From: Candidatus Jacksonbacteria bacterium
GTDB lineage: Bacteria; Patescibacteriota; Patescibacteriia; UBA9629; GWA2-43-13
Length of the DNA: 16,169 nt
Direction: 5' to 3'
Assembly (NCBI GenBank): GCA_018698735.1
Contig: JABIPD010000030.1
Span: 1-16,169, forward strand
Shown here: positions 7,006 through 12,668 of the stretch, piece by piece
Layout of the letters: each line of letters starts with the position of its first letter
Numbering within the stretch: position 1 is the first letter of the stretch
Position numbers and translations under genes: made by a program
Notes under the pieces: generated by a model
The model's database searches: none
Seen by the model: the letters and a program-made list of their open reading frames with translations, nothing else
Told to the model about the DNA's origin: nothing

Positions 7006-8286
7006 ATGAAACTGATAGTAACAAAATTGTTAAAAAGCTGTTCAGTCAGGATAATCCGGAAATATAAGCCGGAGATTGTTGGTGTTACCGGAAGTGTTGG
7101 AAAAACAACCACAAAACATGCTATGAAGGTGGTGCTTTCTGGCCGTTTCGATGTTCGGGTGTCGGAAAAAAGTTTAAACACCGAAATAGGCGTGCCGCTT
7201 ACTATTATTGGTAGCGAAAGCCCTGGTAGAAATATATTCGGCTGGCTTGCTGTTTTTGCAAAAGCTTTTCGACTTATTCTTATAAAAGATAGAGCGTATC
7301 CCAAAAAAGTTATTCTAGAGATGGGCGCAGATAAGAAGGGCGATATAGATTATTTATGTGATATTGCTCAACCTACTATCGGGGTTATTACGACTGTTTC
7401 CGAAGTGCATCTTCATCAATTTAAAAATAAAGAAGGCGTTGCACGCGAGAAGCAACGACTTGTTGAACGCTTGCCAAGAGATGGTTGGGCATTGCTGAAT
7501 GCAGATTCACCACGAGTTTTAGAGATGAAAGAAGTAACCGACGCCCAAGTTATTACCTACGGGTTCGATGACGGCGCCGATGTCCAAGCGATAGATGTTT
7601 CACTACGTTATAAAGAAGGAGGTACATTTTACGACCGCATGAATGGGATTGGGTTTAAAGTTATTTATGATGGAAGTGCTACTCCAGTTATTTTGCCAAA
7701 GACCGTTGGGTTTCATCATCTTTATGCAGCATTAGGGGCATTTGGGATTGGAGCAGTGTATGGAATGAATCCATTAGAAATTGCAGAAAGGTTTTTAAAA
7801 CTAGAACCTGGGCCTGGGAGGTTGCGATTACTCAAAGGAAAAAATAATTCGGTTATACTAGACGATAGCTATAATGCATCTCCTATAGCGGTAACAAAAG
7901 CTTTAGAAACGTTGTGTGATTTAAAAGACCCGAAAGGTAATGGCCATAGAAGGATTGCAGTGTTAGGAGATATGTTAGAGCTTGGCGATGTTTCGGAAGA
8001 AGCGCATGCAAAAATTGGCGAACAGCTAGCTGGCCTGCCGATTGATATGCTGGTTGCGATTGGTGATGAAGCTGCTTATATAAAAAATTCTGCAGAGAAA
8101 TTTGGGTTAAGCAATGAGTGTACAAAACATTTTAGTTCCGCAAAAGAGGCGGCAGAGTATTTGAAAGATCAGATTCAGGAAGAAGATATTATATTAGTAA
8201 AAGGCTCGAGAGGGATGAAGCTAGAGAAGTTGGTAGAAAAGATTATAGACGAACCCCATAGATCAAAAGAACTGCTTGTTTCGTAG
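7006..8286 (+). CDS. murF: MurF-like Mur ligase lacking the usual N-terminal domain
   Basis: The 426-residue ATP-dependent Mur ligase has the P-loop GVTGSVGKTTT at about residues 26-36, then LNTEIGVPLTI, EMGADKKGDI and HLHQFKNKEGVAREK in the central domain. DDSYNASPIA and VLGDMLELG, both typical of MurF, lie at the junction to the C-terminal domain. MurF adds D-Ala-D-Ala to UDP-MurNAc-tripeptide in the cytosol. In canonical MurF the P-loop lies near residue 100, after a UDP-substrate-binding domain; here only about 25 residues precede it and the stop of ftsI is five bases upstream, so the missing domain is not an annotation error of start choice. It is the last dcw gene before the tRNA and the cassette array. 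Confidence 0.85.
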   Translation: MKLIVTKLLKSCSVRIIRKYKPEIVGVTGSVGKTTTKHAMKVVLSGRFDVRVSEKSLNTEIGVPLTIIGSESPGRNIFGWLAVFAKAFRLILIKDRAYPKKVILEMGADKKGDIDYLCDIAQPTIGVITTVSEVHLHQFKNKEGVAREKQRLVERLPRDGWALLNADSPRVLEMKEVTDAQVITYGFDDGADVQAIDVSLRYKEGGTFYDRMNGIGFKVIYDGSATPVILPKTVGFHHLYAALGAFGIGAVYGMNPLEIAERFLKLEPGPGRLRLLKGKNNSVILDDSYNASPIAVTKALETLCDLKDPKGNGHRRIAVLGDMLELGDVSEEAHAKIGEQLAGLPIDMLVAIGDEAAYIKNSAEKFGLSNECTKHFSSAKEAAEYLKDQIQEEDIILVKGSRGMKLEKLVEKIIDEPHRSKELLVS

Positions 8287-8343
8287 TTTATTGCTTTTTT
8301 TAAGGATTTTCAGTATTCTTTTTGTTGCACAATGTTTATTTCA

Positions 8344-8464
8344 TCACAAAAATGGTGGACGCAGTTCGCATCGAGCGAGTAAGCGTTTTTGTGAAAAGGA
8401 GACGCAATGCGAACAGGCGGAGTGACTTTCAATGCTCTGATTGAAACACGAAGCTGAGAGCGTT
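8344..8464. other. Highly structured intergenic element, candidate ncRNA
   Basis: The 8287-8474 gap contains dense inverted repeats. TCACAAAAA (8344-8352) pairs perfectly with TTTTTGTGA (8386-8394), and TTCGC can pair with GCGAG inside it. TTTCAAT (8427-8433) pairs perfectly with ATTGAAA (8440-8446) around a 6-nt loop, closed by GACGC (8401-8405) with GCGTT (8460-8464). GTTCGCAT (8364-8371) and ATGCGAAC (8407-8414) offer a competing fold. No ORF or known RNA family was recognised. It may be a small RNA, the leader of tRNA-Glu, or an element associated with the array's left end. Confidence 0.4.
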
Positions 8465-8474
8465 GTGGCGACGC

Positions 8475-8546
8475 GCCCTCTTCGTCTAGTGGTTAGGACG
8501 TCAGGTTCTCATCCTGGAAACAGGGGTTCGATTCCCCTAGGGGGTA
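8475..8546 (+). tRNA. tRNA-Glu (anticodon CTC)
   Basis: The cloverleaf closes fully. The acceptor stem is GCCCTCT (8475-8481) with AGGGGGT (8539-8545). The D arm spans about 8484-8499. The anticodon stem is TCAGG/CCTGG with loop TTCTCAT, giving anticodon CTC at 8508-8510. The T stem is AGGGG/CCCCT around TTCGATT. The discriminator is A8546 and CCA is not encoded. The D-arm start TCGTCTAG and the T-arm to acceptor stretch CCCCTAGGGG match bacterial tRNA-Glu. CTC reads only GAG, so if a TTC isoacceptor exists elsewhere this gene could be partly dispensable, which would suit an integration site. Its 3' end is shared with the downstream cassette repeats. Confidence 0.95.
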
Positions 8547-8558
8547 AAAATTTCAAAT

Positions 8559-8583
8559 GCACCGCTAACCATGCGGTGTTTTT
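8559..8583 (+). terminator. Terminator of tRNA-Glu, founding copy of the repeat hairpin
   Basis: CACCGC (8560-8565), loop TAACCAT and GCGGTG (8573-8578) are followed by TTTTT. The same hairpin, loop included, recurs in four of the downstream cassette repeats and with changed loop in two more. Confidence 0.85.
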
Positions 8584-8661
8584 GTGTTGAATGGTGCGGT
8601 GGGTGTTGACTCTTTTTGATAATTATGTCATGGTCGTATTAACTCAGGAAGGAGTTTTGTT

Positions 8662-9243
8662 GTGGCGCAAGAATCGTACGTGAGAGTCATCAGAAAGCCG
8701 TCGCTTTGGATGGTGTATTTGGGTCCCTCATCCGTCGTCCCTGACGAGTTTGAAGGTGCGGGAGAGCAATTCTTCGTTGGTGAAGAAGCTGAGGCATTCC
8801 AGCCGGCCTGCTCTTCTCTGTCCAACTTCAGCATCGCTCCGTTCATCGCGCAGACTCCAATCAGGGGTTGGCAGCGGCAATTCCATTTGAGCTATTCGGG
8901 ACTGGGATTGATCGGGGTTGCGTACGTTGGCTCCGAAGAGTCTGCTCCCGACACTCAGGTCCTGGCGTGGAAACCTCCACAGGTAGAAGGCGAGTGTTTG
9001 ACTCTGTTCGTCGGAGATCGGGAGCAAGCCAAAGATGAGATGGGGATTGACGAAACTCTCATCTGTGATCTTCCGAACGAGGAGGTGGAAGCGATGCGGG
9101 CCATTGCTTCGTACCTGCGCTTCTGGCAGATGGTCGCACAGTCAGGAGGCGAACACGTTCCGATCGATCTCGTCACAGATCAGGGGAGTGAACTCTTCCC
9201 GTGGCTGGCTACATCGTTCGCAGAGATATGGACATCTGCTTGA
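8662..9243 (+). CDS. Unknown protein, GC-rich, cassette 1
   Basis: The 193-residue soluble protein has no signal peptide, transmembrane segment or motif that I recognise. It starts with GTG at 8662, seven bases after a strong Shine-Dalgarno AGGAAGGAG (8646-8654), so the ORF is likely real. TTGACT at 8606 may be a -35, but no good -10 was found at proper spacing. The gene is visibly richer in G+C, and in codons ending in C or G, than the dcw genes and the other plus-strand cassettes, which suggests recent transfer from a different genomic background. The protein is acidic and tryptophan-containing, with ESYVRVIRKPSLWMVYLG at the N terminus. A long hairpin closes the transcript at 9279. Function unknown. 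Confidence 0.72.
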   Translation: MAQESYVRVIRKPSLWMVYLGPSSVVPDEFEGAGEQFFVGEEAEAFQPACSSLSNFSIAPFIAQTPIRGWQRQFHLSYSGLGLIGVAYVGSEESAPDTQVLAWKPPQVEGECLTLFVGDREQAKDEMGIDETLICDLPNEEVEAMRAIASYLRFWQMVAQSGGEHVPIDLVTDQGSELFPWLATSFAEIWTSA

Positions 9244-9278
9244 TGTGACGCCTGTCGTGTCGATTCCAAGTAGTTTGA

Positions 9279-9335
9279 GCGCGTGGTATGTTTGACGTTA
9301 ACTGTTAAACCTCTACCATGCGCCTTTGTATTTTA
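9279..9335 (+). terminator. Long hairpin terminator of the cassette 1 gene
   Basis: GCGCGTGGTA (9279-9288) pairs with TACCATGCGC (9314-9323, one G-U), and GTTTGAC (9290-9296) pairs with GTTAAAC (9304-9310, one G-U) around the loop GTTAACT. A T-rich stretch (CTTTGTATTTTA) follows. This is a cassette-specific terminator in addition to the one in the repeat. Confidence 0.6.
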
Positions 9336-9349
9336 ATGAGGTAATTTTA

Positions 9350-9412
9350 GTTCTAACATCGTGTACTAGGGAGTAAAAATATCAAATGCACCGCTAACCA
9401 TGCGGTGTTTTT
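9350..9412 (+). repeat. Cassette repeat R1 (core plus terminator)
   Basis: The core at 9350-9375 has 5' half GTTCTAACATCGTG and 3' half TACTAGGGAGTA; the terminator hairpin is at 9389-9412. Bases 9366-9417 match 8537-8588 (tRNA-Glu 3' end and beyond) at 50 of 52 positions, including the spacer, which in other repeats differs. Cassette 1 is thus flanked by near-identical direct repeats. Confidence 0.9.
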
Positions 9413-9508
9413 GTGTTACTTTTTGCTATGTTATTCGTTATATATTTGTCAGTGATAATAATAATTCATGCAAAAAATTGTGTTATGTTTTGCACTGTGT
9501 TTTCGTGG

Positions 9509-9526
9509 TATATTAAATTTAATATA
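9509..9526. promoter_or_regulatory. Perfect 18-bp palindrome upstream of the cassette 2 gene
   Basis: TATATTAAATTTAATATA is a perfect palindrome ending 14 bases before the ATG at 9541. It is a candidate operator. The region is very AT-rich, so chance is a fair alternative. TTGCAC (9490-9495) with TTAAAT (9513-9518) at 17 bases is a possible promoter that the palindrome would cover. Confidence 0.35.
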
Positions 9527-9540
9527 TTAACTTATTTTTT

Positions 9541-10551
9541 ATGGCTCAGAATAATTCAATTGGGAAAAATCCGATCAGCTCAAAGGTTCCTAAATCTCGG
9601 ATAAATAAATTTGCTATTATTTCTCTAGTCTCTTCCTTCTCCGTTGTGTTTTTTGCCGCTCTTATTGTTACCGAACTTTTTGGTTTAGAAGAATATGCCT
9701 TGAAACTAATTATTGCAGGTCTAGCAACACTAGCATTGATAATTGCCCTTGTTGCGTTCTCTCAGACAAAAAAGAATCCGCAGAAAAAAGAACAAATATT
9801 TGGAAAAACAGAATTCGGTATTTTGATGCTGATGATATTTTTTGTTCCTTTAGTTTTTGTTCAATTTTTAATAGTCTTGAATTTATCAGAAAGTTCTCTG
9901 GTAATGTTTGTTTTTTCTTTGATTTTACTGGCGTTGGGTTTTTTGTTCGGATTTGTTGCTCTCTTTCAGATAAAAAAGAATCCTTTGCAGAAAGGGAAAG
10001 TGTCCTCAATAATTGGAATGCTTATTCCCATTCTATTGGTGCTTTTCTTGTTTGTAGTGCCCCTCTTTGTGCCAAAGACTCCTGTAGCACATTTCCCCAT
10101 GGGTGATGAGTTAAACCCGACATTGCCATATCCATTGGATTCATCACTAAAAGAATGGAAAAATTATACAAATGAGACGTTAGGATTCACAATTAAATAT
10201 CCAATGGATTGGGAATATCTTGAGTTTGACAATGCAGTGAATTTTGGTACGCCAGAATCAAGGTCAGGTGGGTATATTTTTGGAGTTTCAGTCCACGCCC
10301 CGGAAGAGATGGAAGAAATTATTGCGAAAGCCGGTATACAGTGGGATGATAGAAAAGAAACAAGAACAGAACATTGGTCGAGCGAAGGACTCACTGGGAC
10401 AGTAGTAACGGTAACTACGAAGAAAGTAGAAGGTTGGATATCTAAAAAAGTATATAAAGAGAATGATGGAAGATTATTTGTTATTGGAAATGGAGCAAGG
10501 GAGGATGAAAGATTTTTCGATTTTTATAATAGTATCCAGTTTACTAAATAG
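9541..10551 (+). CDS. Polytopic membrane protein with C-terminal PsbP/MOG1-like domain, cassette 2
   Basis: The 336-residue protein has about five predicted transmembrane helices (roughly 23-44, 53-75, 92-114, 118-142, 154-177), then a soluble domain from about 204 to the end. The membrane part looks duplicated: LVAFSQTKKNPQKKE near 70-84 recurs as GFVALFQIKKNPLQKG near 137-152, a pattern reminiscent of DUF4190-type small membrane domains. The soluble domain opens with the phrase LGFTIKYPMDWEYLEF, typical of PsbP/MOG1-like lipocalin-adjacent folds found in many bacterial envelope proteins. It should face outside if the helix count is five with the N terminus inside. The protein of cassette 7 has a similar phrase (YRFSHPSNWEYEEY). 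Function unknown; an envelope role is likely. The start ATG lies after an AT-rich stretch without a clear Shine-Dalgarno. Confidence 0.75.
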   Translation: MAQNNSIGKNPISSKVPKSRINKFAIISLVSSFSVVFFAALIVTELFGLEEYALKLIIAGLATLALIIALVAFSQTKKNPQKKEQIFGKTEFGILMLMIFFVPLVFVQFLIVLNLSESSLVMFVFSLILLALGFLFGFVALFQIKKNPLQKGKVSSIIGMLIPILLVLFLFVVPLFVPKTPVAHFPMGDELNPTLPYPLDSSLKEWKNYTNETLGFTIKYPMDWEYLEFDNAVNFGTPESRSGGYIFGVSVHAPEEMEEIIAKAGIQWDDRKETRTEHWSSEGLTGTVVTVTTKKVEGWISKKVYKENDGRLFVIGNGAREDERFFDFYNSIQFTK

Positions 10552-10568
10552 AGTATAGGCATAAATTT

Positions 10569-10650
10569 GTTCTAACGTCGTGTACGAGGGAGTATTTTTT
10601 CTCCTTGCGAAGGAGGGGGGCTCTGATTTGCTCCTTAATTTCACCGCTCA
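10569..10650 (+). repeat. Cassette repeat R2, with nested hairpin and lost terminator
   Basis: The core (10569-10594) has halves GTTCTAACGTCGTG and TACGAGGGAGTA, in which TCGT and ACGA form a short inverted repeat. The spacer carries CTCCTT-GCG-AAGGAG (10601-10615), a shorter form of the hairpin seen in R7 and R8. The terminator is broken: TTTCACCGCT is present at 10639-10648 but the GCGGTG half is missing. Confidence 0.85.
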
Positions 10651-10703
10651 TTCATAGATTATAGGGAGGTTATAGAAATGAATAGAGGCGATGAGTTTTA
10701 TGG

Positions 10704-10732
10704 TTGACCAATATTTGGGTAAGATATAAAAT
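10704..10732 (+). promoter_or_regulatory. Promoter of the hicBA pair
   Basis: TTGACC (10704-10709) and TAAAAT (10727-10732) are 17 bases apart, just upstream of the hicB ATG at 10743. The promoter excludes the TTG at 10704 as a start codon. Confidence 0.55.
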
Positions 10733-10742
10733 AATAATATAT

Positions 10743-10964
10743 ATGAAAAAAGACAAAGATTTAGATCTAAAATCCGTTGTTTGGAAGGAAGGGGAGTATT
10801 ATATATCCCAATGTTTAGATGTGGATGTTTCGAGTTTTGGTAAAACCAGAAAAGAAGCACTTAGCATGTTGCAAGATGCGTTGGTTTTATATTTTGAAGA
10901 TATGCCGCTGCCAAAGAAAACTCAAAGAGCAAGAAATGCAACTATTGCCTCTGTAACCCTATAG
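10743..10964 (+). CDS. hicB: HicB-like antitoxin, cassette 3
   Basis: The 73-residue protein has the HicB partial-RNase-H-like fold signature: KSVVWKEGEYYISQCLDVDVSSFGKTRKEALSMLQDALVLYFED. HicB binds and neutralises HicA and in many cases represses the operon. The short tail (MPLPKKTQRARNATIASVTL) leaves no room for the C-terminal helix-turn-helix or ribbon-helix-helix seen in longer HicB proteins, so autoregulation may differ. I chose the ATG at 10743 over the in-frame TTG at 10704, because the latter lies in the -35 box. The stop is one base before the hicA ATG; the order is antitoxin first, the reverse of E. coli hicAB. Confidence 0.88.
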   Translation: MKKDKDLDLKSVVWKEGEYYISQCLDVDVSSFGKTRKEALSMLQDALVLYFEDMPLPKKTQRARNATIASVTL

Positions 10965-10965
10965 C

Positions 10966-11181
10966 ATGCCTCGTCCGTATCCACTTAGAATTGTGTTGAA
11001 AGTCCTAAAAAGCAGGGGCTTCTTTTTTGTTTCACAGACTGGAAGTCATGCAAAATATCGGAATCACGGGAGGCCTCCATTGACTGTTATTATCCCAATT
11101 CATGGAAAAGAAATTCGTTATGGAACCTTTCGATCTATTTTACGTCAGTCTGGGCTTGAAGAAAGTAATTTTAGAAAATGA
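10966..11181 (+). CDS. hicA: HicA-like mRNA interferase toxin, cassette 3
   Basis: The 71-residue protein is full length for HicA, with a double-stranded-RNA-binding-like fold. VLKSRGFFFVSQTGSHAKYRNHG contains the catalytic His at residue 28 in the GSHAKYR motif, and VIIPIHGKEIRYGTFRSILRQSGL is the conserved C-terminal half. HicA cleaves mRNA and arrests growth unless bound by HicB. It is directly coupled to hicB. Toxin-antitoxin pairs are common in integron arrays, where they are thought to stabilise the array, and a similar role can be inferred here. Confidence 0.92.
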   Translation: MPRPYPLRIVLKVLKSRGFFFVSQTGSHAKYRNHGRPPLTVIIPIHGKEIRYGTFRSILRQSGLEESNFRK

Positions 11182-11196
11182 GATCTGGAGAGATTA

Positions 11197-11255
11197 GTTC
11201 TAACATCGTGTACCAGGGAGTATGACGAAATCACCGCTAACCATGCGGTGTTTTT
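11197..11255 (+). repeat. Cassette repeat R3 (core plus terminator)
   Basis: The core (11197-11222) has halves GTTCTAACATCGTG and TACCAGGGAGTA. The spacer is TGACGAAAT, close to that of degenerate R5. The hairpin CACCGC/GCGGTG with T5 is at 11232-11255. Confidence 0.9.
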
Positions 11256-11265
11256 GATTTTAGTG

Positions 11266-11300
11266 TTGACGAAATACAAATAACTTAGTAGTTTGTATTT
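11266..11300 (+). promoter_or_regulatory. Candidate promoter with a 9-bp inverted repeat, cassette 4
   Basis: TTGACG (11266-11271) and TAGTTT (11289-11294) are 17 bases apart. AAATACAAA (11272-11280) and TTTGTATTT (11292-11300) are a perfect 9-bp inverted repeat filling the spacer and the -10. It is a candidate operator, or a hairpin if transcription starts further upstream. Confidence 0.45.
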
Positions 11301-11324
11301 AGATATTATTACTATAAATATTAT

Positions 11325-11933
11325 ATGAATTTGGGAAAATATAGCGTTATTATTTTAACTACTATTGCAGTTGCTCTTATAGTTGGAGGCGGAGTTTATT
11401 TTTGGGGAAATTTTAATTTAAGAATTTTAGAAGAAAGATCAGAGAAACATGCTGCATTTCTTCAGGGTGAGATTACTGTGCTTCAAGATAAGTATAATAC
11501 TCTAGAAAGCCAAAAACTAGAAAATTCTCAAGAGGGCGAAGAAGTAGAAATTGTGGATGATTTTATTAATTCCAGCTATACAGTGATTGAAGTCGTGCCT
11601 GGTCCGTCATCCTCTTATTTAATAGTTGCCGCAGAGCGCTCAACACTTGCTCGTTCTTGTGGTGCATATTGGGCCGCCCCTAATTGTTATTTTTTTCTGG
11701 ATAAAGGTTATGGAGAACAAAGTAAAATCTCTTTTATTGGAAAATGGGCTGGAGTGGGTGATGGCCTAGATATTTCTTCTATGAAATTTTTAGACAAAGA
11801 GAATGTACAATTTACCTCAGTCGGAGGGGATGCTGGGGTCGTTCTTGAGAGAATATGGAATATTTATTTAGAGAAAGGGGAAGTCACTTTAATCGAGGAT
11901 AATTCAACAGATGAATCAGATTTTTACCAGTAA
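11325..11933 (+). CDS. Membrane-anchored coiled-coil protein of unknown function, cassette 4
   Basis: The 202-residue protein has one N-terminal transmembrane helix (about residues 7-28, VIILTTIAVALIVGGGVYFW). A charged, heptad-like stretch (about 33-66, ILEERSEKHAAFLQGEITVLQDKYNTLESQ in part) is likely a coiled coil. A globular C-terminal region (about 78-190) contains two cysteines in the segment SCGAYWAAPNCYFF that could form a disulfide if it faces outside. It is probably an anchored extracytoplasmic protein. No domain family was recognised. Base composition matches the AT-rich backbone. Confidence 0.7.
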   Translation: MNLGKYSVIILTTIAVALIVGGGVYFWGNFNLRILEERSEKHAAFLQGEITVLQDKYNTLESQKLENSQEGEEVEIVDDFINSSYTVIEVVPGPSSSYLIVAAERSTLARSCGAYWAAPNCYFFLDKGYGEQSKISFIGKWAGVGDGLDISSMKFLDKENVQFTSVGGDAGVVLERIWNIYLEKGEVTLIEDNSTDESDFYQ

Positions 11934-11948
11934 TACTAAACAATTACA

Positions 11949-12008
11949 GTTCTAACGTCGTGTACTAGGGAGTAAAATCAATTTCACCGCTAACCATGCG
12001 GTGTTTTT
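11949..12008 (+). repeat. Cassette repeat R4 (core plus terminator)
   Basis: The core (11949-11974) has the consensus halves GTTCTAACGTCGTG and TACTAGGGAGTA. The spacer AAATCAATTT resembles that of R6. The terminator hairpin is at 11985-12008 with the founding loop TAACCAT. Confidence 0.92.
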
Positions 12009-12010
12009 GG

Positions 12011-12036
12011 TTACCCTCTAGGAGACATTCGAACTG
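12011..12036 (-). repeat. Inverted att-like sequence next to R4
   Basis: Read on the minus strand, this 26-mer has GTTCGAATGTC followed by TCCTAGAGGGTAA. It resembles the R6 core (GTTCGAACGTC, then GAGGGAGTAA), and its end matches the tRNA-Glu 3' end TCCCCTAGGGGGTA at 12 of 14 positions. It may be a relic attachment site in the opposite orientation. Confidence 0.4.
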
Positions 12037-12092
12037 AGTTGCTTGAATTGATAGTTTTAAGGTAAATTTATTATGAATTAAATATAAATAAT

Positions 12093-12533
12093 ATGGCCAC
12101 AATTTACGAAACAGAAAATTTTATACTGGAGTCACATGAAAAGCCTGAAATTGATAGACTCGAAGGGGGGCATGTCAAGATTTCTCCTAAAGTGGAAGTA
12201 GAAGACAGAAGTAAATTAACTCCAGAACAAGCAATAGAGCTAATGAGGTTTACTGTAATATCTGGAGAAGCAATGAGGCTTGCCATGAAAAAAGCTGGAG
12301 TTGATATTGGAAGAATAAATTATCAAGATAACGGAAACTGGAAACCGCAGTTACATGTTCATCTTTATTGTAGGGCTGAAAATTCCGTAATGCAGAAATA
12401 TGGAGAACCTATTATCCCTGGCCACAAAGAAGAGTATAAACCTCTTAATGAAGAAGATATTGCAAATGTTAAAGAAGAATTAGAGCGATTGTTTAAAATA
12501 GAAAAGAACTCAGATATTAGTTGGAGATTGTGA
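12093..12533 (+). CDS. HIT-like (histidine triad fold) protein, cassette 5
   Basis: The 146-residue protein shows a HIT-like layout: EGGHVKISPKVEVEDRSKL near 24-42, a helix (TPEQAIELMRFTVISGEAMRLAMKKAG in part), then GRINYQDNGNW and QLHVHLYCRA at 86-95. In true HIT hydrolases and transferases the last motif is HxHxHxx; here it is H88-x-H90-x-Y92, so the third position is Tyr. The usual second His carries the nucleotidyl intermediate in Fhit/Hint-type enzymes, so activity on nucleotide substrates is possible but the triad is incomplete. A charged C-terminal extension follows (EEDIANVKEELERLFKIE). The stop codon falls inside the degenerate repeat R5. A weak promoter TTGATA (12048) to TATGAA (12072) at 18 bases is possible. 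Confidence 0.6.
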   Translation: MATIYETENFILESHEKPEIDRLEGGHVKISPKVEVEDRSKLTPEQAIELMRFTVISGEAMRLAMKKAGVDIGRINYQDNGNWKPQLHVHLYCRAENSVMQKYGEPIIPGHKEEYKPLNEEDIANVKEELERLFKIEKNSDISWRL

Positions 12534-12575
12534 TAGATCGAGTATGATAAAATACCGCTGACTAAGCGGTGTTTT
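12520..12575 (+). repeat. Degenerate cassette repeat R5
   Basis: The core is barely recognisable, but GAGTATGATAAAAT matches the R3 sequence GAGTATGACGAAAT in place. The hairpin ACCGCT-GACTA-AGCGGT with GTTTTT (12554-12575) keeps the stem and T tract. The upstream gene's last codons and stop (12531-12533) overlie the core position. Confidence 0.6.
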
Positions 12576-12588
12576 TGTTTTATCAGAA

Positions 12589-12620
12589 ACGAAAAACGAC
12601 CACTTTGAGGCGGGTCGTCG
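12589..12620 (-). terminator. Minus-strand terminator of the cassette 6 gene
   Basis: ACGACC (12596-12601) and GGTCGT (12613-12618) pair perfectly. On the minus strand the hairpin is followed by TTTTT (complement of 12592-12596). It lies about 50 bases past the stop of the minus-strand gene. Confidence 0.65.
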
Positions 12621-12668
12621 TGCTTCTCTTGAAGCGCCTGTATGAGTTAAGAGGTGTCTGAGGGGGTG

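Noticed and set aside
9035..9295. 86-residue plus-strand ORF overlapping the end of the cassette 1 gene
   Set aside because: It is out of frame with a gene that has a strong Shine-Dalgarno, and its end runs into the terminator hairpin.
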